From assembly GCF_002775205.1 (NCBI RefSeq), contig NC_036447.1, positions 9,908,501 through 9,972,500 of the forward strand: a stretch of DNA of 64,000 nucleotides, written 5' to 3'. Below, piece by piece: positions 46,401-56,470 of this stretch. Numbering within the stretch: the first letter of the stretch is position 1; each line of letters starts with the position of its first letter. Source of the stretch: Xiphophorus maculatus. Its lineage: Eukaryota > Chordata > Actinopteri > Cyprinodontiformes > Poeciliidae. The position numbers and the translations under genes were made by a program. The notes beneath the pieces are model-generated. The model ran no database searches. It was not told the DNA's origin and saw only the letters and a list, made by a program, of their open reading frames with translations.

Positions 46401-49400
46401 AGTCCAAATAATCCACGCTGTAAAGCCTCGTAGTTATCCTGAGTTATTTGGAACAGCTGTATTAACCAGATTCACAGGTGAAAAACAGCAGCTCTTAGTG
46501 TGTGGTAAGGCAAGGCTATAGGACAGGGCTACAAGGGCATATTTACATATCTTTAAGTTCCAAAGTGTTGTTTAAACAATACAAGATGTTCCACATTGTG
46601 AGAAATCTCAGAGAATGTGGTAGGAAGTAAAAAGTAACACCTTGACTAATAAAGGAAATGGTGCGAAAGGTGAAAAAGAATCGAAGGCTAACCACTGAGG
46701 CAGAATGGGAGCCATGCTGCAGGAAACATCTCCAGGCAGGCAATACAACAGACTCTGCATATTGCCGGACCGCTCTTCTGTCAGATTGCCCCAGGGCAGA
46801 GCTGGCCATCATCAGCCTGTGAATGTGTACATGAATGGCAATGACTGATTTGATTGTAAAGTGTCCTAATAAAGCGATGTTTAAGTGTGATGTCATTTAA
46901 TAAGGGGCACAAAAGCCAGCATGGCTGTTGCAAAATCTCATTCATACAAAAATAAGAAGATGATTTCAGTTTTGTTCGTTTAACAGTTTTTAAATTAATC
47001 AGACTTCAACGGGAGAAAGAAGCCTGGATGGTTAACTCGGCGGAAGAAAATGAAGGACCAAATGTATTTGATGGAAATGCTTTGATTCATTGAGATTATG
47101 ACAACGTATTACCACCTTCTCTGCACTTGCAAGAGCGTCTTTGGATCTTCTACCAGAAACTTTGCTGCTTCGTGTTCAGAACAGATGAAGCCATGATGCT
47201 GGTATGCTGATTTCTAACAGAACCTGCCCTTATAGGTGTTGGTTTGACTGCAGATATGCTTTGGATTATGGTACAGTTTCAGTTTTGTTGTGTCCTTAAT
47301 ATAAAATAGTAGTAATATTGAGTAAAAATTGACTGGAATGCCACCATATACCCTAAAATAGAGATTATACATCACATGTCTTCAGAAAGATGTTAATCCT
47401 GCATATTTTTTACAGAGGTTCGTTAAAAAATGAGCACCAGCCTTTTTAAGGTAGAAAAGAAAGTCAATTCTGAGATGTTAAAGACAAATTGATCAGGCTT
47501 CAGCAGATAAAAGGAAGGATTAACAGGCCACAGCAGTGCTGCTTATTGTTATTCATTTGAGGTTTGAATCTAAGTGCTGTTAAAGTTCTTGAAGAGAAAC
47601 CTGAAATTTTGACTAAAAGTAATCTGCACAAGTCAGCATTGTGCATTAGCGTATTAATGTGTTCTCAAAGTTTGGTATTTTTATCACTATTGTTGTGTTC
47701 TTTACTAAAGTCAGACAATGAGAATCAATTGGTCCCATTTCCTCCTCATTGCTTCTGCTCTTGTCTAAATGAGTGCTTCTTTTTTAACTTTATTCTGTTA
47801 AGTTCATGTCAGTGAATGTGCATAACATTTATCTTTGAAAACATTTGTTAAAAAAGGCTTTTCAATTAGAAAATACAGTAAGAAGTCTTGTAAAATTACG
47901 GGTAGTTAAGTTGGCAAATTGTTCTTCAAACACGGCTTGGGTCTTTGGAGGGCAAATATTCAGAAAAATCCAATTATTTTTGTCTTAATAACAGATTCAG
48001 AAAACTGTGGGAAAATGATTACAGGTTACCATGGCCACTTCTGGACCACACAAAGGCAAGTGCACACACAGACCGCCCCCTGGCAGCTTGGTTGCATAAA
48101 GACAGTCAGTTCATCTGGTGACGTGATTGTAATTCCTCTCCTTTTTTTACAAGACACAAAAGAAAGAATGGCATTCTGTGTGTTGACCCAGTGCCAAGAG
48201 GAGAAGGGACAGACGAGGCGAAGACAAATGGGTATACATCCAGCAGGGGACAACTTCATCGTTTGATCAACACAAAACACATTGTAGGAGACAGAGACAT
48301 CTGTGAGAAAAAACAGGAGCAGAAATAGACTAAGAACGGAGAAAATAACTGTTTAAAGAGAAAGTAGAGCAAGGCGAGAAATAAATAAAAAGGATAAGGA
48401 CGTTTTTTGAGCTTAATCAAGGTGAAAGGTATGAAATACAGTCCATGCAGCATTTACAGTATGAGTTATCCCAGCATTTAAAGGTTAAGGGTCAGGGTCA
48501 TGTGAACATTTGAAGTCAAATTAGTGATCTCAAAAGCAGAAATATTGCTGACATTACATCTTTGCTCAGGTTACAGTTTAAAGATAGAACCTCATATGTA
48601 GGCAACTAAATAAATATCACACAGACTTTGAACAAATTGGCAAAAGACAAAGATATTATCAAAACTAACAAATAGTTCACCCTGTATAAAAGACTAACGG
48701 TCTGTTTCTTTTTTTATTATTTCTTTTGCTGTTTTACTATAAATCATAATTTCAAATTTCCTCTTTCTGTGCACTACATGTGACTCTTGCTTTGAATAGA
48801 AAATTCTGAAAAGACTTTGTAGCGCGTTGCAGAAAACGGATAATTCAGGAAAATACTTTTTTTTTTATATTATAGAGAGTGGTCCTGAACCCAATCTTTG
48901 GGAAAAATCTTTGAATGTACAGATCCGCCAAACTGAACCTTTTGCAATGCTTCCTTAACAATGCTTTAATTGTACTGTTATTTCGAAACTTAGACAGAAA
49001 TTTATTGAAGTTATCACCAACAGAAAGGAAACATCATTTTTTTTCATTCCCAATAAAATCAAAAACCTTGAGAAGAACAGAGAGCTGTTGGAGTTATAAT
49101 TGGTTAGGTCAACAAACAAGCAAAAATCAAAAGAAAAAGTGCACAAAGCACATTTCTGTGTATGTACACTAAATATTACATGGATTAAATATTTAGAGGA
49201 TAAGAGGATATTCAGAAGATATTTATAAAAAACTATACTAGTTAATTATAAAGTCTATAAAAAAGAAACAGCAGTCAGTAGTTAGTGCGTTTATCATTTC
49301 CATATATCATTTTCCATATATTATATTCTATAATTCAGAAGGTTTTCTAGTTTTTATCCCAATATCAAGGAAGGATTTAAGTCTTTACCTCAAGTTTCAA

Positions 49401-52400
49401 CACAATATTTTAATCCAGCTAACAAATATGCAACGTGAATATGTGTGGTTGTTGTTACCAATAGCTTCTGTGACATTGCTGAGAGAAATCCCCCTTTTTT
49501 ATGCATGCAGAGTCTTGCCAAAAACAAATAGTGGATATTTCTTTGGAGCAAGCAAACCTCTTGCTCTCAGTAGCTGTGATCTGTAGTAGTGGGTGTTAGT
49601 TGAAATCTTTCAGCTGCAGATGGATAGCCTTGCTGTTCTGCGCCACAAACACAAGCCCTAATGAATCACTGTGCTCATGGGCTGAAACCAGGAAATAACT
49701 CAAGAGCACAGATCAGCATAAACTTAGAGCCTGTCCAGTTTCTGTCAGCAAGCATAAGTCAAGTTTAAACATTATTTTACAACACAGTAAATGCTCAACA
49801 AACTCTTTCTTGCAAAATTAGTCCTACACATTTTAACATTTTGTCACCACTACAAACTTCAGTGTATTTTCAAACTTTATGTGATGGTTCAAAACAAAGA
49901 AGTGTTTAATTGTGAAATAAAAGGAAAATGATAGTTTTTACATGTTTTCCAAACACAAGTCTGAAAATGCCTTTTGCTTCATTTAAAGCTGCAAGTGTTT
50001 GAGGAAGGTCCTTTATTTTTCTGCAATGATATTTCTGCCCTCTATTTAACTCCGTCCATTTTCCCTCATTTGTTGACAACACCCTGAGGGACCTAAGATC
50101 CTGCATTTTGCATTTACTCATACTGATGTCTGATATTAACACTTGTTTAATGATCTGAAACATAGTAAAAACAGAATTATGTACTTATCATTGCTCTCCT
50201 GAAGAGCCAAGATGTTCACATTTTTTGTTACTGAACAAAATCACTTCTAGTGACTAACATGACATTATGTTTTGCTATAGCAAATGGTGATGTATGGCCC
50301 AAATGCAAGCAGGACATAAGCAGAATTGTAGTAAATTTTGAGTTTAACAGAGTTAAACAGGCAAAGTCACAGGACACAAGGAAACAATAGGAAAGGTTGG
50401 CAATAAGTGAACAGAACATGTCAGGCAGGTGGGTCTGGCAAAGCTAATCTGAGCGGTATTTAAGCCAAGGCAGTGATTACGGTAAAGCATCAAATGATCT
50501 ACTAACATGTCAAACTAAACACAATAACTTTAAACAAAAATCAAAGACTGGAGACATTTAACAGAACACTGAGGTAACATAAGAATACCTGAAAACTTAA
50601 AGACGACATTTGCAGTAACCAAAATGTGCAACAGGATACAATATACTGTCCCGTTTCAAAAATATGTGTAATCATCCTTAGAAAAAAAACAAAAACACAC
50701 AGACTAAAAGCGTAGGTACTTGGGGAAATGTAAAGCTATTATGGACTAGTTTCTTCCCTTGCCAGTCTACGCAAAGGCAATACTTCAGAGTGATGGATGA
50801 CGCAAAGTTAAACATGAGAAGACAAATAGGCAAGACAAAAGAGGCGACAAGCAAAATAAAGGAAAGACAAACTGAAAAGGTATGCCAAGGAAAAAACAAA
50901 GACAGAGGCAAAGGTAAAGAGTGTATAAGGAGAGAGGGAATAGGGACCAGTAATTTAAATGCTGCCAGTGACGCAGCAGCAAGGAGGCAATTACTGACAA
51001 TCACACTGATGGAAAAGCTGCTGTGCAAAGAAGAAATAGCGTGCCAAATAAACCCCTCACAGTCTGTCTCCTGGCCCCCATGCATTATACCTTAAACCCC
51101 CTCTAACCACTTTTTACCTGCCGACCACCTTTACATTAGTAGCAATAAAAATGTACAAGTGACCAGCCGCTGGCAGTAAAGATGGAGAATTGTTTCCCTT
51201 TTTGAAGTTTACATTTTCACTTCAGCTTCTCAGAGAGTATGTGATTTTACGGCATTATGTCATCCACTCTTTTAGGTCCTCATGAAATATTTTCAGATCA
51301 ACATAATGTTAAACATTTTCGTGAAATAAAATATAAAGGATCACATTAATTTTTTCCTTTTTTCCCAACATGTCCTGACCAGCAGTGTAGCAATCAGAAT
51401 TATTGTTGTGTCTGCCAAGGAGAAGGCCAGCGGATTTTGAAGTAAATATGAATTTAAACAGCCGCAAACCAATCAAGACGTAGTTGTCCACATAAACTGG
51501 CTGACCGAGCAATGACACAACTGCTAAAAGCATCAAGGTTTGACCAGGATGTTCTTGCAGAAATGGTTTTCCAAAAATCTGTAAAATGCAAGAAATCATC
51601 TAAATTACCAGATTGGATAAAATGTAGTGCAGTACCACAGAAAGCACACAAAATAATAAGTGCCAACTCCCTGTTGATGTCTGCACACACACACACGAGG
51701 CAAACTTATTTGTATTTATGTACACAGAAATCAAATTATTCTCTACAAAGTATTGATTAATCATTTTTTTTCCACTTCATAGTTATGCACTACTTTGTGT
51801 TATGCATCACATAAAATCCCAATTACATCCATCAGAGTTTGTGGTTGACTTTCAGGTACAACCTGCTCTACTGTGCATGTTTCCATCTGAAAGTCGGCTG
51901 GTTGCTTTGAACAACAGAAATCAGCTTATTTAATGTAACACAAAATGTCTTTTCCATAGTTTATATGCTTACAAAGAAAGATTTCACAATTCCTGTGCTC
52001 TTATGGAGACTTTGAAGAAAAATAAAGCATGTTCAATAATGAAAACCTTCCTGTCCCACCCGTAGCTCACTGTAACCATCAGACTCCCACATGACCTTAG
52101 CTGGAAAGAGCAAAACAAAAACTCCTTTTGACATTTTCCCCAGATTCCTGCAGGCTTCATTCCTCACCCACTGTATCAGGCAATAAACCGACTTAAAGAA
52201 CATGGGGAGAGGCAGACAATAAATTCCTTGCAGTTTTTAGCAGAAACGCACGGCCCCACCCAATCCCTCAATAATCCAGTAGTTATTGGTTTCCACGAGA
52301 GGAATCTCGCTCCAAGAGCACTCCACACTGTCCTGGGTTCAGCTTCCTGCATGAAAGTGCAGCCTGACCGAGCAGGTAAGCCCAGATGCAGGTACTTGAG

Positions 52401-55400
52401 TGAAATGTAGGACTATAAGCAGCAGGCTGTGGTTTGAAGGTGAAACTGCAAGTGGGACAAGGTGAGAGTTAAAAAGGGAGTTTGTGACCTGAGTGAGTGT
52501 TATTTCCTGTCGGGAAGAAAACTCCACTCTGTGGCCGAGGTGATCTTGAAATATGGATTTTGAGGATCAGTGTAAAGATTGCATGGCTCAGTGTGCATAA
52601 CCACATTAGGTCAGAGCACATTAGCTGTAAGGTCAAGTCCAAATCCAACTATCTTTAATGTATGCAGGGACATGAACAGCGCTGTGAAACATGATGTGTT
52701 CTGATTAATCTGATTTTGCTGTTTTTCTCACACTTGCATGTTTAGGATCATTTAGAAAGTGTTAAAATCAGAAGTAGGGCTGAAACAATTAATCATGATG
52801 AATTGATTACCATAATAATATTCAACTAATTTAATTAAGACAGAGTGTCTTTTTTTATCCAATTAATCATTTAATTGACAGAATAATCAGTGGAACAATC
52901 GATTACTAAAATAATTGTTAACCCCAGTCCTAGACAGACAGTTCTCAAATTATTATCCGTTTATAAATGTTAAAACAACTATTCCAACCAGTCCAGCTCT
53001 ATGTAAAATAGGGCCTTGCTAACCATATTTTCTTTTCAATAGCTCTACAAACTTCTCACCAAGTTGACAAAGTCCTGGTAGCAGATTTTTCCATCAGAGT
53101 TGCCATCAGCGAGAGCCAGCAACACTTCCAGTTTGTGGGGATCAAGTTCAGAGCCGTGCGTCGCCAGCAGGTCCCTGAAGCGCTCTGTGCTGATGAAGCC
53201 TGAATTCTCCGGGTCGTACTGCAGAGGAAGACAGAGGTGAGGCCGAATGATTAAAGCTGCGAAAGATGTTAAGATGAAACACAGACACTATCAGCTGCCT
53301 GCCAGATGCTAACTCTCCTGCACCAAAAACTTGTTTTGTTTGTTTGTTTGTTTTGGTGGGATGGAGGCTCTAACATTGAAATATTTCACTTCATCAAAGT
53401 AATTTTAATATTGCATAAAGATAACATAAGTAAATACAGTTGGAAAAACAATTTTCAAATGATTGTCATTCATTAACAGAGAAAAAACAGAAAAAGTGAT
53501 CATGAATTAACTGTAGTTAAACTAGGATTAAGTGACCTACAGATATAGTAAATATTTTGACTAGAACATCTCTGATGGCTGAAACATCTATAAAAAAACA
53601 AAACAATTCTCTCACCTATAGAGACTCAAAAATAGCACAAAACAAAAAAGGTATTGAATCTTGAAAGGGTTACAAAGCCATTTTTAGGTTTTTTGGGATG
53701 CCATTGAGCCAAAGTGATAACAATAATTCACAACTGCAGCAGTTCTACTAATTTTAGCCGTTCACCCAAAATAACTCCAAGTGTACATCAATGATTCATC
53801 CAGGAGGTCACAAAACAACCCAGAAACATAACAAAATAGATATCTAAAGATATACAGCCTGCTAGTGTGAGGATTTTCCAACAAACTTTTGACTTTTCAA
53901 ACTCAGAAATGTCCAAGTTGTTTCTAGAAAATTTCTGAGATTAATCTCAAAATTTGGTTTTCTCAAGACCTGGGTGAATTGTCATAATTGATAATTGAAG
54001 AAAATTGTGCAAGATAATGTCCAGCCATCAGCACAGGACCTGTTAGAACCCAATCACACTTTAGGTTTGCAGCAGGACAATGATCCAGAACACAGTAGCA
54101 AGGCCACCTGAATAATTAAAAAACCTTCTGGAGTGGCCAAGCCAAATCTGGACTTCCTATGACTTTAAACACAATGATCAAACTGAAAACCGTCTAAAGT
54201 TGTTTAACTAAAATACTTCTGTAAATAAGAGTAAGGTCAATATTCCTCTGCTGTAATATTAATGACTCATAGTTATTGCAAACTCTTGAAATAAGTTGTT
54301 GCTGCTATGGTGCATGAAGTTTTTGGGATTGTACTTATGTAAACATGATTTCTTGGTTTTAAATTTGTAATACAAAATCTCAGAAACTTGTTTCTGCGTT
54401 GTCACAATGAGGTATTTCTGTGTAGAATTTTGAGGAAAGCAATTAATTTAATACAATTTGGAATAAGGAAGTAATGTAACAACATGTTGAAAAAGTGAAG
54501 TGCTGTGAATACATTCCAGATGCACTGTACATTAAATACATTTCCATAAATTTTCAAATAGGTTTAGAAACCAAGGACGCATGAGCAGATGCCTACAAAG
54601 AAGAAATTATACTCAAAGCATTGATCATAAAACAATCCCACAAGCTCACTAAAATAATAATTCTACCAACACGCAAATATTTTACATGCTGCATCTGTGC
54701 CACTGCATCTTTATGAAACATGCAATATTCAAAGCTTCTCATACACATATCAAGGGGGTTGTGTGTGCAAGCGAAATGAAAGAGAAAAGTATCAATCCAC
54801 CAGCTGTGCTGCTGATTGTCAGTCCTATCAGAGCATCAAGTTCCCGAATTTTCCAGGTCTCATAGTTGTTCAAAAATGTTCCCAGTGGACTCAGGATCAG
54901 CTAATGGTTTGTAAAATCAGCTGAGGTGGATTGGGTCGACAGTGGCTCAGGAGGTAGGAGTTGGTTTCGAACCACCGATCTGTCCACATCTTCACCTGCC
55001 TTGCCTGCAGGTGATGCTCAGAGGATCTGCTATGGCAGCCTTACATCTGTAGGTCCTTCTAGTTCTCTGGACTATAAAGGCCACTACAAGTGCAGGCCAT
55101 TTTATGCCAATTTAAGTTTTTTTAAATGACCAAGAACCTATTTCACTCTTTCACACACCCCATGAGATGTTGCTCCTAATAAAAATAGATAATGAGCATT
55201 CTTGAAGAAAGTTTATAAAAAATAGTATAATTGTTATTCTTAGTTCCTAAAGAGAAATCAGAATCAGTGAAAATTTGTATCAACAGGTCAAAAGCCAAAG
55301 CATTAAAATATTGACCACAAGTCACTCAAAAAGATTGAGCCAAACTAGCACACACGTAAAATAAGAAATTTGACATTTTTCAGTAGCTTTTCACATAGTC

Positions 55401-55566
55401 CAAAAAAATAAGGAATTGTCATTACTTATACATATAGGTCTTCATGTATTTATCTCTTAGTAACTCATCTTACACATAAAACACAAACTCTTCTCAACAC
55501 TTAAAACAAAGAACCAACCTTTTCCTCCAGCAGATCAGGTAATTTCTGCCAAACAGATTTTGTCAT
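34198..55566 (-). CDS. Rhomboid-related protein 3 (EF-hand rhomboid intramembrane protease)
   Basis: Eight coding exons: 55566-55519, 53218-53060, 44511-44287, 43244-43096, 41502-41390, 35971-35871, 35259-35199 and 34469-34198. The total is 1128 nt, or 375 residues plus stop, all in frame with GT/AG borders. The EF-hand pair has loop 1 at residues 18-29 (degenerate) and loop 2 at 54-65 ([12 protein letters not shown], well formed). The rhomboid core has the WR loop ([14 protein letters not shown]), H197-x3-N201, catalytic Ser249 in GSSGG and catalytic His314 in VAHLGG. The family cleaves membrane proteins within the bilayer; RHBDL3 substrates are poorly known and mammalian expression is mainly neural. 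The core is close to human RHBDL3 (404 residues). The N-terminus here is shorter, so an upstream or alternative exon may be missing from this model. Confidence 0.93.
35199..35259 (-). CDS. rhbdl3 exon 7
   Basis: Acceptor tttttctag|AACTGG, donor TTTGCA|gtaagt, 61 nt. It encodes [20 protein letters not shown]. Confidence 0.92.
35871..35971 (-). CDS. rhbdl3 exon 6 (catalytic serine)
   Basis: Acceptor tcactgcag|GGTCTC, donor GTAATG|gtgagc. It encodes [20 protein letters not shown]; Ser249 is the nucleophile. Confidence 0.95.
35972..41389 (-). other. rhbdl3 intron 5
   Basis: About 5.4 kb, AT-rich. The only element recognised with some confidence is the Tc1 fossil near 39340-39850. Purine-rich A/G runs occur near 37275-37300. 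Confidence 0.5.
39340..39850 (+). mobile_element. Tc1/mariner fossil, internally deleted
   Basis: It opens with the leader just before a Tc1 transposase start (gagaacac...aacagcatcatgaagac) and jumps to the end of the gene (tggcctagtcatagt, then 'aatctgagacaaa'). It closes with a terminal repeat ('caccacactgtccagatttt'). The middle of the transposase gene is missing and no frame is open. Confidence 0.65.
41390..41502 (-). CDS. rhbdl3 exon 5
   Basis: Acceptor gcattacag|GATTGA, donor TGGCAG|gtgggg. It encodes [20 protein letters not shown], with the conserved His197 and Asn201. Confidence 0.94.
41600..42110 (+). pseudogene. 5'-truncated CR1/L2-type LINE fragment
   Basis: Plus-strand translation gives [17 protein letters not shown] (reverse transcriptase block 4), then sequence matching YADDTQLY in part (DYAQLYI after one change), then [31 protein letters not shown] and LNRLAPK. 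These are typical of the C-terminal half of L2/Maui-type reverse transcriptase. It carries stops and deletions. It lies in rhbdl3 intron 4, about 100 bp upstream (in gene sense) of exon 5. Confidence 0.65.
43096..43244 (-). CDS. rhbdl3 exon 4 (WR loop)
   Basis: Acceptor ctctgttag|GTTGCA, donor ACTGG|gtaagt. It encodes the L1 loop with [15 protein letters not shown]. Confidence 0.94.
44287..44511 (-). CDS. rhbdl3 exon 3
   Basis: Acceptor cttgggcag|ATGAGC, donor GCAGAG|gtaaat, 75 codons. It encodes [15 protein letters not shown], the highly conserved [13 protein letters not shown] block and the first transmembrane helix ([13 protein letters not shown]). Confidence 0.95.
49815..49975. mobile_element. 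Tc1/mariner terminal repeat (left-type end)
   Basis: Decayed Tc1 terminus: 'acattttgtcaccactaca', 'cttcagtgtatttt', 'tttatgtgatgg', 'aattgtgaa' and 'ggaaaatga' in the family order. It is inverted relative to 51765-51860. Confidence 0.6.
51765..51860. mobile_element. Tc1/mariner terminal repeat (right-type end)
   Basis: Contains 'ccacttcatagttatgcac', 'actttgtgttatgcatcaca', 'aaatcccaatta' and 'gtttgtggttg', the inverse of the order seen at 49815-49975. The 1.8 kb between the two shows no transposase frame. Confidence 0.6.
52775..52932. mobile_element. MITE-like repeat with inverted ends
   Basis: Starts TAGGGCTG and ends CAGTCCTA, nearly inverse. The interior is full of ATTAATC/GATTAAT-type motifs ('caatcgattactaaaataat'), as in a widespread vertebrate MITE. 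No clear flanking duplication. Confidence 0.6.
53060..53218 (-). CDS. rhbdl3 exon 2 (EF-hand pair)
   Basis: Acceptor cctctgcag|TACGAC, donor AACTTG|gtgaga, 53 codons. It encodes [27 protein letters not shown] and the second calcium loop. Loop 1 has Arg at position 12 instead of Glu, as in mammals (Lys), so only loop 2 looks able to bind calcium well. Confidence 0.93.
53990..54535 (+). mobile_element. Tc1/mariner fossil, C-terminal transposase part and right end
   Basis: 'cagcaggacaatgatccaga' corresponds to the QQDNDP motif around the second catalytic Asp of Tc1 transposases. 'ggagtggccaagcc' follows, corresponding to the EWP region. It ends with the terminal-repeat style 'gtgaatacattccagatgca'. 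Stops and deletions interrupt it. This subfamily differs from the copies at 17064 and 39340. Confidence 0.65.
54937..55105 (+). mobile_element. tRNA-derived SINE
   Basis: A-box-like start (CAGTGGCTCAGGAGGTAGGAG) and B-box-like GGTTTCGAACC follow one another closely. The 3' part ends with a LINE-type tail, 'actataaaggccactacaag' then 'tgcaggccatttta', familiar from teleost SINEs. Confidence 0.65.
55519..55566 (-). CDS. rhbdl3 exon 1 (tentative N-terminus)
   Basis: ATG followed by [15 protein letters not shown], then donor AAAAG|gttggt, phase 0, in frame with exon 2. Stop codons TAG and TGA lie in frame just upstream. LLEEKYDP aligns with the end of the first EF-hand helix in human RHBDL3, but the human WKVLFDQ residues and the acidic leader are not found. 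A possible acceptor (ctctcactgtag) sits about 20 bases before the ATG, so a 5' non-coding exon upstream is likely. Confidence 0.55.
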
Positions 55567-56339
55567 GATGAAACCACATCACTAGCTACAGTGAGAGACA
55601 GCCAGTATGTTCAGTGAGTGTCTCATTGTTTGTCCCAGACTGTGCGGCCTTATTTCTCTGCAGGACTAAGGGATTACAGTCCAATCTAAGACCCACACCA
55701 CGCAGCTCCCCTCCCCTCCCCTCCCTTGTCACTCACCACCCAACAACACATCACACCCCCTCACCCAACTTCATCTCTCACTTTCTCCCTCAACTTTCTC
55801 TGCACTGCAAACATGTGAGGTCCCTGATTGGAAAAAGATTCCAGCAAACGATCCTGTTATCTCTCTTCATGACACTCAGATGCAGACAACCATCCGTTAT
55901 CCCCCCACCAAAAACCACACACACGCAAACACATCCCTCGCCCCACTTTGCCACACCACAGGCTTTATAGCTGAATGAACAATCCTTGAAGTCAACAGGC
56001 TGGCTGGGGGGGTGGCTGAAGTGGGTCGTCGCACAATAGGCCTCTGAAGGCAATTTCATGCAAGCATTACCCAGTCCCTTCTCTAAAGCCAGTTATTATT
56101 TCCCTTGCACGCAGGTCCACATTGTGTGGTGCACAGACGCATACTCTCAACCCATGATCACTTAGACTTCTTCATTAGCTTAGAATTAAAACTGACTCCT
56201 TAAAGATTAAACAGTATTCATAATCAAGCTGAGGGGATCTCAATTAAAGTTTAGATTAAAATAATATTACCGGTATATGTTGTGTTACTAATTTTATAGG
56301 AAAAAGATACTCATTAATGTTTAAAGTTGACATATTTGT

Positions 56340-56470
56340 ATGGATAGGTTGCAAGCTGGCGCAGTTGGCAGCACTGTTGCTTTGCGTCAAGAAGGTTCTG
56401 GGTTCGAATCCCAGTCTGGTGTTTTTCTGCATACACTGTTCTGTCTGGGTAAGTTGGCTTCCTTCCACTG
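56340..56470 (+). mobile_element. tRNA-derived SINE-type repeat
   Basis: A box TGGCGCAGTTGG and B box GGTTCGAATCC are both intact and about 50 bases apart. They are followed by 'gtttttctgcatacactgtt', a decayed form of a common fish repeat body. It is not a tRNA gene: the acceptor stem does not close. It is the same type as the minus-strand copy at 18055-18245. Confidence 0.65.

Larger units (their letters stand above)
44512..53059 (-). other. rhbdl3 intron 2
   Basis: About 8.5 kb, AT-rich. No coding exon or RNA gene is recognised. It contains the Tc1 ends and MITE-like repeat listed separately. Confidence 0.5.
53219..55518 (-). other. rhbdl3 intron 1
   Basis: 2.3 kb containing a Tc1 fossil and a SINE. 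No additional exon was found that would supply the missing human-like N-terminal EF-hand residues. Confidence 0.5.

Noticed and set aside
56340..56420. Possible tRNA gene (good A and B boxes)
   Set aside because: The flanks do not form an acceptor stem and the body continues as a known type of fish SINE.
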